Shown one piece after another: positions 8,501-16,913 of a stretch of DNA of 64,000 nucleotides. The position numbers and the translations under genes are program-made. The notes under the pieces are model-generated. The model saw nothing but the letters and a program-made list of their open reading frames with translations, searched no databases and was not told where the DNA came from. The DNA is from Deltaproteobacteria bacterium RBG_13_43_22 (GTDB lineage: Bacteria > Desulfobacterota > RBG-13-43-22): positions 1-64,000 of the forward strand of contig MGQB01000001.1 of assembly GCA_001797675.1 (NCBI GenBank). Direction: 5' to 3'. Positions within the stretch are counted from its first letter, which is position 1. Every line of letters begins with the position of its first letter.

Positions 8501-10678
8501 CTGCGTACCTTGAAACAAGAGTGGGGTGCCATGTGCGTGCGCGTGACTCCTGACGGACGATATGCAGTATCGGGCAGTGATCATGGTATGTTGAACGTCT
8601 GGAGCCTTGAGAGCGGTCAAAGCCTGCGGATCTTGAAAGGGCACACTGGTTCAATTTCTAGCGTGAGCTTGACGCCTGATGGAAAGCGTGCTGTCTCAGG
8701 GAGTTGGGACAAGTCGCTGCGCGTGTGGGATCTGCAGGACGGGCTATGTTTGTTTACCCTGGAAGGGCACACTGATTACTTTACTAGCGTGAGTTTGACG
8801 CCTGATGGACGACGCGCTGTGTCCGTGAGTAAAGACAAAACGTTACGGGTATGGGATTTGGAGAGTGGTAAGTGTCTTAAGTGTCTGTGGAAATCGGGAA
8901 ACAATCAATACTTGTCGCCATTCTTAAGGGTTGCAGTGACACCGGATGGTCGGCGTGCTGTGTCGTGCGATATAGACATGAGGGTGCTGGTATGGAACCT
9001 AGAGAGTGGACTATGCCAGCGTTTTTTGGAAGGGGCATTGCTAGCCAACCTAGCACCTGATGGGCGGCGTGCCGTGTTGGCGGATCGGGACGGCACGCTA
9101 TATGTGGGGGATCTGGAAAGCGGTCAGCGCCTTCGGATCTTGGCATGGCCGCCCGATTTCGACATATTTAAAGATGGATATATGATGTCGGATGGTCGTT
9201 TTGCGGTCTCAGCGAATGTGGGCAAACCGCTTCAAGTGTGGGACCCGGAAACGGGCCAATCTCTGCGGACCCTGGAAGCGTACAGTTCTCGGGTCACGGA
9301 GGTGAGTTTGACTCTGGACTGCCGGTGCGCTGTATCGGGGAGTTGGGATGGCACTTTGCGAGTATGGAATATAGAGAACGGACAAGGACAGCAGCACGTG
9401 GAACGACACATGGGCGACGTGAATTGTGTGAGCGTGACGCCTGATGGTCGGCGAGCTGTTTCAGCTAGTGATGACGGCACATTGCGCGTATGGGACACGG
9501 TGAGTAGCCAATGTCTGCGGATCTTGAGCGGCCACGCCAATAGGGTTAACTGTGTAAGCGTGACGCCTGACGGAAAGCATGCTGTATCAGGGAGCTGGGA
9601 CATGACGCTGCGAGTGTGGGATCTGGAAAGTGGTCAGTGCCTACGAATCTTAGAAGGACATACTGACGTGGTCAATTGTGTGAGTGTGACCTCGGACGGA
9701 TTACACGCTGTCTCGACTACTGGCCGTGGACTCGACCCAACCAACCTTGACAACACGCTACGGGTGTGGAACTTGGAGAGCGGGCAATGTTTGCGAACCT
9801 TGAATGCAGAGAAGCCAGGCGGCATCCATAGCTTGAGCGTGATACCTGGCTCAATGCGCGTGGTGTTAGGTATTGGTGACGGGAGTCTGATGTTATGGGA
9901 CCTGGAGAGCGGGGAATGCCGAAGGACCTCGGAAGCACATAAAGGGATGATGAGTAGTGTGAGTGTAACACAGGATGGGTGGTACGTAGTATCGGGAGGT
10001 TGGGATAAAACGATGCGCGTCTGGAGCACTGAGAGCGGTATCCGCCTGCAGACCTTGAAAGGGAACACTGGTAAAATTTCTAGCGTGAGCGTGACTCCAG
10101 ATGGAACGCGCGCTGTGTCAGGGAGCTGGGACAGTACGATCTGGACGTGGGACCTGGATCTTAAGAATATGTTTCCAGAGCTTCTATCCTACTTTCTTGC
10201 TCCCGCCCCGATTCTTTCTGTTGCCATATCTCCTTCGGGGTCTTTGGTTGTGTGCGGAACAAGCGCTGGTGAAGTATTATTCATGGAACTGCGTGGCATC
10301 AAGTTCGGTACAAATATTGAACCCCAACCTATTCTTTCTCAGGATGAAGGGTTAAGAGGTGCGCTTGCAGCTAACATAGAGAAATCCATAAAAACTAGGA
10401 TTCATGAGGAGGATCGAAAAGTTGAAAACGGACAAGAGAAATCGCAATCTTCTATCTTATGCCCACATTGTGGCGGATCGGCCCACAAAAATAGCATGAC
10501 TGGTGCATGGCTGGGTTTTTTATCGATGCTCATTGTATCCATCCTGTTACCGTTACATAGCCTTTGGTGGTTATTCCTTTCAATTCCAATGGGGTTTTTA
10601 GCAATATTTGTTTGTATTCCGCATTTATTTACACCCTACCATTGTAAATCATGCGGTAGTGTGTCTAAGATGAAGTAG
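5528..10678 (+). CDS. DUF4062 - NACHT/STAND NTPase - about 14 WD40 repeats - zinc-ribbon/2-TM C-terminus
   Basis: ORF 5492-10678; start at 5528 (MEKTKISVEWQ) preferred; IFISSTFNDMHAERDYLVKKVFPKL (DUF4062), Walker A TAPAGMGKSMFL, Walker B KTIIVLDALNQL, WD blades ending LRVWDLESGQCL, C-term CPHCGG-(TM)2-CKSCG. Confidence 0.85.
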   Translation: MEKTKISVEWQKVHIFISSTFNDMHAERDYLVKKVFPKLQDWCEKRKIRMVDIDLRWGVSETDTMNKKVVSTCLRNIDKCRPFFICLLGQRRGWVPKRDDISDDTFKDFPEIKNYADNASVTEMEILHALIDPLHKTRSCLQEESGEYYDPVKHAFFYLRDPSYLDFLPSTPDLLRKAYTNELDELIEDISRQTADNELKTWREKKIPATNRPVRNYNVKWNSEAQTPELRTPLTSSSDEPKSKVSAKWRRLWKLAGIDLEDRDISIPEGLREKAEKFNTTFTKGRLGEFKAENKELSDIIFSDLTEAIRERFYDHIDIVEAESVDETDLQKEIDQQEQFVALNSVGFIQRTGDFDQLDAYAADNSQKLFVLTAPAGMGKSMFLAKWVDRYRTKVNSESNESIHFRFIGQSDKSTAFYNIWYSLLEEIKEHTGKLEDEIIKDEQGNEDRLEAIPTDPVELHNSLYDILRKIGTRGKTIIVLDALNQLETGLKDLNWLQSELPEGINMIVSFKRGTEDTDAEKLYGILKDSAVISEIKPFESTDDRKKLIDEYLMQYLKELDQKHINALLEIEASKNPLFLKIVLNELRIFGAFLNIKDKIRNDFGNDPLSAFEGVLKRLENDPAYSSIPPKISVPLIFGLLANSRYGLSADELVHMLLDTLGYERKDENLNQIKETVYLNLRQIRPYLSRKEGRYDFFYESFKIAALKRYANEKSNYQISGLMQGKVQSDINAEIVTLKIKDWHKILADYFYKLPLWVKKNSNNGGQNQEQESSREADYNDDPNKRKVSELPYHLTMAEDWGSVEETLCNLWFVEAKVRAGMVFELQQDYADALRRFPEMQEKKRKEEEQQNKIKKYTDELIAYSKAWSERRRQLALGKAIIEVEPQHPEPPPSCRMWTQDEIDLECQRIIENPTPLDTLSIFNGFVISQCHTLIENGSGRWRGFVLQHALNYSPAGAVHDAAALILPTLQRPYFSRRWSIDERTNPIPALLRTLKQEWGAMCVRVTPDGRYAVSGSDHGMLNVWSLESGQSLRILKGHTGSISSVSLTPDGKRAVSGSWDKSLRVWDLQDGLCLFTLEGHTDYFTSVSLTPDGRRAVSVSKDKTLRVWDLESGKCLKCLWKSGNNQYLSPFLRVAVTPDGRRAVSCDIDMRVLVWNLESGLCQRFLEGALLANLAPDGRRAVLADRDGTLYVGDLESGQRLRILAWPPDFDIFKDGYMMSDGRFAVSANVGKPLQVWDPETGQSLRTLEAYSSRVTEVSLTLDCRCAVSGSWDGTLRVWNIENGQGQQHVERHMGDVNCVSVTPDGRRAVSASDDGTLRVWDTVSSQCLRILSGHANRVNCVSVTPDGKHAVSGSWDMTLRVWDLESGQCLRILEGHTDVVNCVSVTSDGLHAVSTTGRGLDPTNLDNTLRVWNLESGQCLRTLNAEKPGGIHSLSVIPGSMRVVLGIGDGSLMLWDLESGECRRTSEAHKGMMSSVSVTQDGWYVVSGGWDKTMRVWSTESGIRLQTLKGNTGKISSVSVTPDGTRAVSGSWDSTIWTWDLDLKNMFPELLSYFLAPAPILSVAISPSGSLVVCGTSAGEVLFMELRGIKFGTNIEPQPILSQDEGLRGALAANIEKSIKTRIHEEDRKVENGQEKSQSSILCPHCGGSAHKNSMTGAWLGFLSMLIVSILLPLHSLWWLFLSIPMGFLAIFVCIPHLFTPYHCKSCGSVSKMK

Positions 10679-10804
10679 GCCCCGGGTCAAATCTTAAATA
10701 TGGACAAACTCCAAGAATCGTTCCTGTCTTGGATATTATTTCCAAATCTTCCATAAAAATATCTGGCCATAGGAAAGATCATTCTTCCCAAAACTGGGAA
10801 ACCA

Positions 10805-11738
10805 TTGGGGTCAGGTCTATTTTCTTGACATTAAGGTTCCAGGCTGTTAAGGGTTACTTATGGCCCGTCCTTTACGCATAGAGTTTCCCGGTGCGGTTTA
10901 TCATATCACCAGTCGAGGGAATGACCGCAAAGAGATTTTTGAGGATGATTTGGATCGGAAGGCCTTTCTCGAAATCCTTTACCGTGTCTGCACCCGCTAT
11001 CACTGGCTTTGTCATGCCTTTTGCCTGATGGATAATCATTATCACCTGCTGATCGAAACACCGGAAGGAAACCTTTCCATAGGAATGAGACAGTTAAACG
11101 GTGTTTATACCCAGGCCTTCAATAGGGTTCATGGTAGGGTTGGACATTTGTTTCAAGGTCGATTTAAGGGGATTGTGGTGCAGAAGGACAGTCATCTTCT
11201 TGAGGCATCCCGTTATATTGTTATCAACCCGATACGGGCCAAGCTCGTCAAAAATCCCAATCAGTGGATATGGAGCAGTTATTCGGCAACGGCCGGGCAG
11301 GGAAGTTCTCCCCCCTTTCTTACCGTAGATTGGGTTTTGGGGCAACTTGCGTCCGAAAGAAAGATCGCAGAAAGAATCTATCGCGAGTTTGTAAGGGCAG
11401 GAATACGAGCAGAATCCATTTGGAAGGATTTGAGAGGTCAAAGCATTCTGGGGGAGGATGATTTTGTGGTAGGAATGAGGAGCCATATTGCGGGTAAAGA
11501 ACACATCCCCGAGATATCAAAAAGGCAACGCTTCATAAACAGGCCCATCCTGACAAAGATTTTTACCACCGAGGTGCTTCAAAGCAAAGAAGCGAGAGAT
11601 GAACGAATTATTGAGGCGGTGGAGAGATACGGATATTCCCAGAAACAAATCGCTGATCATTTAGGGCTTCATTTTGCCTCGATAAGCCGAATTATACGAA
11701 AAAAAGAAACAATGTTAAGAATATAGACCTGACCCCAA
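10805..11738. mobile_element. RAYT unit bounded by perfect 16-bp inverted repeats
   Basis: TTGGGGTCAGGTCTAT (10805-10820) and ATAGACCTGACCCCAA (11723-11738) are exact reverse complements flanking the RAYT gene. Confidence 0.8.
10860..11726 (+). CDS. REP-associated tyrosine transposase (RAYT, Y1_Tnp family) with C-terminal HTH
   Basis: MARPLRIEFPGAVYHITSRGNDRKEIF, CLMDNHYHLLIETPEGNLS (HUH-type motif plus Tyr), C-term YGYSQKQIADHLGLHFASISRIIRK HTH. Confidence 0.93.
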   Translation: MARPLRIEFPGAVYHITSRGNDRKEIFEDDLDRKAFLEILYRVCTRYHWLCHAFCLMDNHYHLLIETPEGNLSIGMRQLNGVYTQAFNRVHGRVGHLFQGRFKGIVVQKDSHLLEASRYIVINPIRAKLVKNPNQWIWSSYSATAGQGSSPPFLTVDWVLGQLASERKIAERIYREFVRAGIRAESIWKDLRGQSILGEDDFVVGMRSHIAGKEHIPEISKRQRFINRPILTKIFTTEVLQSKEARDERIIEAVERYGYSQKQIADHLGLHFASISRIIRKKETMLRI

Positions 11739-11787
11739 CGAACACTTATTTCCCGGAAAACAGTAAATACGGAATATACAATATTTC

Positions 11788-11816
11788 TTGACAAAAGCAA
11801 TTTATCCGAATAAATT
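11788..11816 (+). promoter_or_regulatory. Sigma70-type promoter with palindromic operator-like sequence
   Basis: TTGACA (11788-11793), 17-nt spacer, TAAATT (11811-11816); inverted arms AGCAATTTA/TAAATTGCT at 11796-11804/11811-11819. Confidence 0.65.
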
Positions 11817-11825
11817 GCTCTTACT

Positions 11826-12965
11826 ATGAAAATTAAAAAAAGACTTTTGGACCTCAACTTGCCGCCCGGGAAATCCGCTTTCCTATGGGGCCCACGCAAA
11901 GTCGGGAAAACCTATTGGATTTCCCATACCTTGTCAGGCGTTGAGATTATCGATTTATTGAAAACCGACGTTTTAGCGGAATATATCACCCGCCCGGCGC
12001 TTTTGCGGGAACGCTACCAAAATCACAAAGGTCTCATAGTCATTGACGAAATTCAAAAAATCCCTCCTCTTCTCGATGAAGTCCATTGGCTTATTGAAAA
12101 TAGAAATTTATCGTTTATATTAACCGGCTCCAGTGCCCGAAAATTGCGCCGGGGACATGCCAACCTGTTGGGCGGCCGGGCCTGGCGAAGGACTATGACC
12201 CCCCTTTCCTATGAGGAAGTAACCGGTTTTAGTCTGGAACGAATTATGGTTTCCGGGCTGCTCCCGCCCCACTTTCTCTCCCCTGATCCCATCGAAGAAA
12301 TACGCTCTTATGTTGCCGATTACCTTAAGGAGGAAATTGTTGCTGAAGCCCTGACTCAAAATATTCCTGCCTTTAATGAATTTTTAAGGGTGGCGGCGAT
12401 TACTTCCAGCGAGTTGATCAATTATGTGAACATCGCCAGGGAAACAGGGGTTTCCCATAGAGTTGTTCGTACTTATTTTGATATTCTGGAAGATACTTAT
12501 CTGGGTTTTAGGATTCCTCCTTGGAAGAAGTCGCAAAACCGGCGCATGATCACTACCGAAAAATTTTATTTATTCGATGTGGGTATAGCCAATTATTTGG
12601 CCAGACATCAACCTAAAATCGGAAGCCCTGAATTCGGCAAGGCCTTCGAACACTATATTTTGATGGAATTAAAAGCCTACCAAGCCTATCGCAATCCCGA
12701 AATGGCCATAACCTTCTGGCGGACATCAACCGGACGTGAAGTGGACTTCATTCTTAACGACAAGGCACTGGCACTGGAAGTAAAGGGTTCATCCCGCATT
12801 CACGAAAGCGATATCGGTTCTTTGCAGGCCCTGTTAGATGACGGACCGGTTAAAAAATGTTGTTTGGTTTGCCTGGAAAAGCAGCCGCGCCATTTGACAA
12901 AAAAGGTCGAATCGATCCCCTGGCAAATGTTCGTCGAACGGTTATGGAACGGTGAATTTGAATAA
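11826..12965 (+). CDS. AAA_14 / DUF4143-type ATPase
   Basis: GPRKVGKTYWI Walker A, LIVIDEIQKIPPLLDEVHWLIE, SFILTGSSARKL, C-term FEHYILMELKAYQAYR...FWRTSTGREVDFIL. Confidence 0.92.
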   Translation: MKIKKRLLDLNLPPGKSAFLWGPRKVGKTYWISHTLSGVEIIDLLKTDVLAEYITRPALLRERYQNHKGLIVIDEIQKIPPLLDEVHWLIENRNLSFILTGSSARKLRRGHANLLGGRAWRRTMTPLSYEEVTGFSLERIMVSGLLPPHFLSPDPIEEIRSYVADYLKEEIVAEALTQNIPAFNEFLRVAAITSSELINYVNIARETGVSHRVVRTYFDILEDTYLGFRIPPWKKSQNRRMITTEKFYLFDVGIANYLARHQPKIGSPEFGKAFEHYILMELKAYQAYRNPEMAITFWRTSTGREVDFILNDKALALEVKGSSRIHESDIGSLQALLDDGPVKKCCLVCLEKQPRHLTKKVESIPWQMFVERLWNGEFE

Positions 12966-13072
12966 ACATGGCGGTCTTTCCCGCATCCACTTTTATTACT
13001 TCCCCTTTTCAGCTCAGGTTTAATTACAAAACCCAACACTTCAGCTCGGACTTTTTCCCTTAACCACAGGTT

Positions 13073-13732
13073 TTAAGAGGGGAGATTTTCTTTTTCCACT
13101 TTACGCTTAAGTACCCCCAGGGATTTTACTCGAGGCAGTTCCAGAAAACGTCCCGAGGCCAGGGCCTTTTGGTAAACCTGAAAAGGGGCTTGTCCCCCTT
13201 TTTGGGGATCTTCGAAAATATCATGAATGAGCAAAAAGCCTTCAGGCAGGATATGTTTGGCCCAGTTTTGGTAATCTTTATAGGCCGATTCAAAGGAGTG
13301 CCCGCCGTCAATAAAAACCAGGCTGAGCGGCGTAGACCACCTCCGGGCAGCCAGGGCGGAACTGCAGACCATTGGAACGATGGTTTCTTCCAACCCGGCT
13401 TTTTCAATGGTTTTTCTAAAGAAAGGGAAGGTATCTATGCGGCCGCTAACCGAATCGAGCAATTCAGGATCGAAATATTCTTGGCCGGGCTGCTGTTCTT
13501 CGGAACCCCTGTGGTGGTCGATGGAAAAAAGGACTCCCTGGCGGGCCTTGCATCCCAGACCCAGATAGATGCTGGATTTACCGCAATAACTGCCGATTTC
13601 CAGACAGGGACCCCGGCGAGCGGCCTCCTTGGCCGTATGGTAGAGGAACAGCCCTTCTTCCTCGTCCAGAAATCCTTTGACCTCCTGAATTAATTCAAAA
13701 GGAAGATCTTCTTTAGGCATTATAATGGACAT
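13073..13732 (-). CDS. Class I SAM-dependent methyltransferase (Methyltransf_24-like)
   Basis: GPCLEIGSYCGKSSIYLGLG motif I, LVFIDGGHSFESAYKDY; start at MSIIMPKED rather than the ORF-track start, which runs into a palindrome-rich repeat. Confidence 0.8.
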   Translation of the reverse strand: MSIIMPKEDLPFELIQEVKGFLDEEEGLFLYHTAKEAARRGPCLEIGSYCGKSSIYLGLGCKARQGVLFSIDHHRGSEEQQPGQEYFDPELLDSVSGRIDTFPFFRKTIEKAGLEETIVPMVCSSALAARRWSTPLSLVFIDGGHSFESAYKDYQNWAKHILPEGFLLIHDIFEDPQKGGQAPFQVYQKALASGRFLELPRVKSLGVLKRKVEKENLPS

Positions 13733-13770
13733 GTAAAAGTTATAAAATGGGACGGCAAAGTAAAAAGCTC

Positions 13771-13895
13771 TCCCGCCAAAGGCGGGACTAGGCGCGCAAA
13801 TCCTGAGGAATGAGGCGTACAGTGAAGTACGCTGCAATAAGCCTGCCCCGCTGAAAAGCGGGGAAGGATGTAGCGCAATCCCGCGAAGCGCGGGA
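13771..13895. repeat. Cluster of three REP-like palindromes
   Basis: tcccgccaaaggcggga (13771-13787), ccccgctgaaaagcgggg (13846-13863), tcccgcgaagcgcggga (13879-13895). Confidence 0.8.
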
Positions 13896-13922
13896 CAGAT
13901 GGACTTTTTAAGAAGCCGTTAT

Positions 13923-14324
13923 TTATGCCTCGTAGAAATAATCAATCTCCAATTGCTCGCTGGCAGATTTTCCTTTTCCGATGATGATGGCAGAGGTCAG
14001 CCAGCGATAGCGCTCATTTCCGGTCACCATTTTTACATAGGTATCCTTGATTTCTCCATCACGGTGGTATCCGGCAATCACAACACTGATATTCACGCCG
14101 TCATGGGTAACTATGGCAGCCCTGATACTGATCTCGGCAACGCCATCCGATCGGCTGAGGATGTAATCGACCCCCCGCATTTTCCCTGACAATACCCCTC
14201 CGGAAAGGTCTCCTTCGAAATAAGCATCAAATCTCTTTCCGACAGGCGTATTCCCAAAATAAATCAGTTCGGTCACCTTTCCCTTGAAAGACGACAGCAG
14301 TTCCAAACGATTGATTGAAAACAC
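13923..14324 (-). CDS. DUF3237 family protein
   Basis: Preferred GTG start at 14324, 8 nt after strong SD aaaaggagga; FGNTPVGKRFDAYFEGDLSGGVLSGKMRGVDYILSRSDG... Confidence 0.75.
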   Translation of the reverse strand: MFSINRLELLSSFKGKVTELIYFGNTPVGKRFDAYFEGDLSGGVLSGKMRGVDYILSRSDGVAEISIRAAIVTHDGVNISVVIAGYHRDGEIKDTYVKMVTGNERYRWLTSAIIIGKGKSASEQLEIDYFYEA

Positions 14325-14440
14325 GATCCATTCCTCCTTTTGAAGCTCCCTGCACCAAAGTGCAGTCTCGCAGGGCGGGATTCCAGGCAAGATAAATTTC
14401 AATTATTGAAATTTGCCCGCTTATCCCGCTGAAGACGGGA

Positions 14441-16069
14441 TCAGGCCGTTGGGGTGACGGGGATGCGCTCGCTTTCCATGTTCAGGTAATCCAACCAAGT
14501 CCAACAAACCAACCCATTCTGTGTAGAACAGATCAGATTGCCTTGACCGACCGCAAAACTTAAAGCCTTATGAACTTGATCCCTCCCGGAATCGGTTGAG
14601 TTCCATACCCGGTCAACCAGCCTGTCCAGCGAATCTTCTTCGGAAACAAAGCGGTCGGTTCTTGGCCATGTCCCCTTTTCTTCAACAGCCCTGCTCATCA
14701 TCAGGTCATTGATCACGGCAATATGTTCCAATTTGGTCAGCTCCCAGGCCTCTGATTCGGCAACTTCTCCCTTTTCCCTGCGTTGCTTAATCAGGCCAAG
14801 CCGATCCAGGTATTTCTTTTCCCAGGAAATAACCAACTCATCCAGCATTTTCTTGGTTACCGAAGGGGTCTCAACGATAGCCCTATTGGCATGATATTGG
14901 GACCAGTCATGGGTTAGTATACTCAGGCCGAGGGCATCCATTTTTTCTCGAATCTCTGTTCCTGGAAAAGGGGCTAAAAGATGAAAGCCGGATGATCCTC
15001 CAATACTACCGATTTTTTCACCAAAATCAACCGTCTGCCTCAAAGTCTCCGGTGTTTCACCGGGAAGGCCCAGGATAAAGGTAAAATGGGCCTCTACCCC
15101 CACCTCCCGGCAGAGGTTGGCAGCCTCAAGCACCTGTTCGAGGTCGATCTTTTTCTTGAGAGTTTTTAAGATATCCGGATTGCCGGTTTCCACTCCGAAA
15201 CTTACCGCATAACATCCAGCCTTCTTCATCTCTATCAAGAGTTCTCTGGAGATGGTATCGACCCGTGAAAAAGAGGTCCAATTTGCCTTCAGTTTACGCT
15301 TTCGTATTTCATGACAGACCGCCAGACAGTGGTCCTTGCTGGCCGTAAAGAGATCGTCGACGATGTTGATTTGTTGAAAGTTCAATCCGCAAAGATATTC
15401 CAACTCATCTACAACCTTCTTGGGATTTCGATAACGGACTCGTGCTCCGACCATCTTTCTTCCCACACAAAAGATGCATTGAAAGGGACAACCCCGGCTC
15501 GTGGTCATCGTAATGGGCATACCAAGGGCCCGGTATCGGCCCAATGGAAAATAATGCCTCGCCGGCACAGGCAGGGAATCCAATTCGAGGGTCGGTTCCC
15601 GGGGTCCCGTTCTGACGACTTCCGGGCCTTGGCGATAAACGATTCCCTTGATCCTGCTCCAATCTCTGCCTTGCTCCGTTTCCCTAACCAAATCAACGGC
15701 GGTGTGTTCGCCTTCTCCCAGGACAACGAAATCCAATTCAGGCAGGCTATTCATAGCCCCTTCGGCCCAAAAGGTGACATGCGGACCGCCCATAACCGTC
15801 AGGATGTCGGGATTGAGGGCTTTGACCGCCTGAATGATTTGAGCTGCGCTGTCATAGGTCATGGTAACGGAAGTGGCGCCTACCAAGTTAGGCCGGAAAT
15901 CCCGCAGGACCGATTCCAGAATCTTTTTACTGAAGGGAAATACGGTAAAATCAATCACCCTGGTCTCAATCCCCGCCTCCTCAAGTGCTCCGGCCAGGAA
16001 TGCCAGTCCTAAAGAAGGGGAAGGGTTTTCGGATATCGGGCAATAGGGATTAATCAGCAGAAAGCGCAT
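14441..16069 (-). CDS. B12-binding domain radical SAM protein
   Basis: N-term LLINPYCPISENPSPSLGLAFLAGALEEAG, radical-SAM motif TSRGCPFQCIFCVG. Confidence 0.93.
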   Translation of the reverse strand: MRFLLINPYCPISENPSPSLGLAFLAGALEEAGIETRVIDFTVFPFSKKILESVLRDFRPNLVGATSVTMTYDSAAQIIQAVKALNPDILTVMGGPHVTFWAEGAMNSLPELDFVVLGEGEHTAVDLVRETEQGRDWSRIKGIVYRQGPEVVRTGPREPTLELDSLPVPARHYFPLGRYRALGMPITMTTSRGCPFQCIFCVGRKMVGARVRYRNPKKVVDELEYLCGLNFQQINIVDDLFTASKDHCLAVCHEIRKRKLKANWTSFSRVDTISRELLIEMKKAGCYAVSFGVETGNPDILKTLKKKIDLEQVLEAANLCREVGVEAHFTFILGLPGETPETLRQTVDFGEKIGSIGGSSGFHLLAPFPGTEIREKMDALGLSILTHDWSQYHANRAIVETPSVTKKMLDELVISWEKKYLDRLGLIKQRREKGEVAESEAWELTKLEHIAVINDLMMSRAVEEKGTWPRTDRFVSEEDSLDRLVDRVWNSTDSGRDQVHKALSFAVGQGNLICSTQNGLVCWTWLDYLNMESERIPVTPTA

Positions 16070-16174
16070 TGATTTCCTCTATATTTCGGCTTTGGTGGGC
16101 GTATCAACCAAATTTGAAGAAAATAAGAAAGGCTCTTATATTGTGAAATGGTTTCGGGGTCAATATCCAATGTC

Positions 16175-16864
16175 TCAGGCCCGTTGAGAAGTTCGTGAAC
16201 GACTCTCAATGGACAGCCCGCGCAGAATAAAATGGACGACCGTATCAATTACTTCATCCTGCTTAATGTTTGACAGACTCCATTCCCTAAGGGCCGGAAG
16301 GGCTGTCAATAGAAGGATCAAATCGGCCGTGGCTGTAGGATTTTTCATCTGGATCCGTCCTTTTTGTTGCCCTTTCAATAAAGACTGGGTCAATCTTTCT
16401 ACATAGGTTCTGTCGATTTCCCGCATCTGCAAATGAACATCCTTGCGTTTGGACCAGGATTCCCGATAGAGAAGCTGAACCGCTTTGGACATCTTGTACA
16501 TTTGCCGCATGCTGCTCCGCAACCTTGCCTCAAGATCTTCAGGATTGGCTTCCCAGGTTTCTTTTTCGTCCCCTCCGATACTTAAACGAAAACGTTCGAC
16601 CACATCCTTATAAACCAGAACCAGGATATCGTCCTTGCTCCGGACATAATCATATAAGCTGCCCATGGTCAGACCGGAGGCCCGGGAAATTTCCCGCATG
16701 GTGGTTTGATCAAAACCTTTTTCAAAAAAAAGTCGGGAAGCGGCGTCGATGATCTGTTTGCGGCGTTTTGAAATCAGATCCTTGTTTTTAATGTTGCTCT
16801 GAACTTCCACCATTTTTCCTTCCGAGCGCTCGTTCACTTTACATGGGTTTTTATCACACCCCAA
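16175..16864 (-). CDS. TetR/AcrR family transcriptional regulator
   Basis: RKQIIDAASRLFFEKGFDQTTMREISRASGLTMGSLYDYVRSKDDIL. Confidence 0.93.
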   Translation of the reverse strand: MGCDKNPCKVNERSEGKMVEVQSNIKNKDLISKRRKQIIDAASRLFFEKGFDQTTMREISRASGLTMGSLYDYVRSKDDILVLVYKDVVERFRLSIGGDEKETWEANPEDLEARLRSSMRQMYKMSKAVQLLYRESWSKRKDVHLQMREIDRTYVERLTQSLLKGQQKGRIQMKNPTATADLILLLTALPALREWSLSNIKQDEVIDTVVHFILRGLSIESRSRTSQRA

Positions 16865-16913
16865 GCTGAGAAGTCAAGGGAAAATTTAATGCCGCGTTCG
16901 GTTGGAAGGGTCT

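Noticed and set aside
8295-10068. Multiple antisense and alternate-frame ORFs within the WD40 region
   Set aside because: They are shadows of the repeated WD40 codons and lack independent SDs or known motifs.
13771-13895. CRISPR-like array
   Set aside because: Spacing is irregular and units are short self-palindromes, not 25-40-nt direct repeats with uniform spacers; no cas genes in the window.
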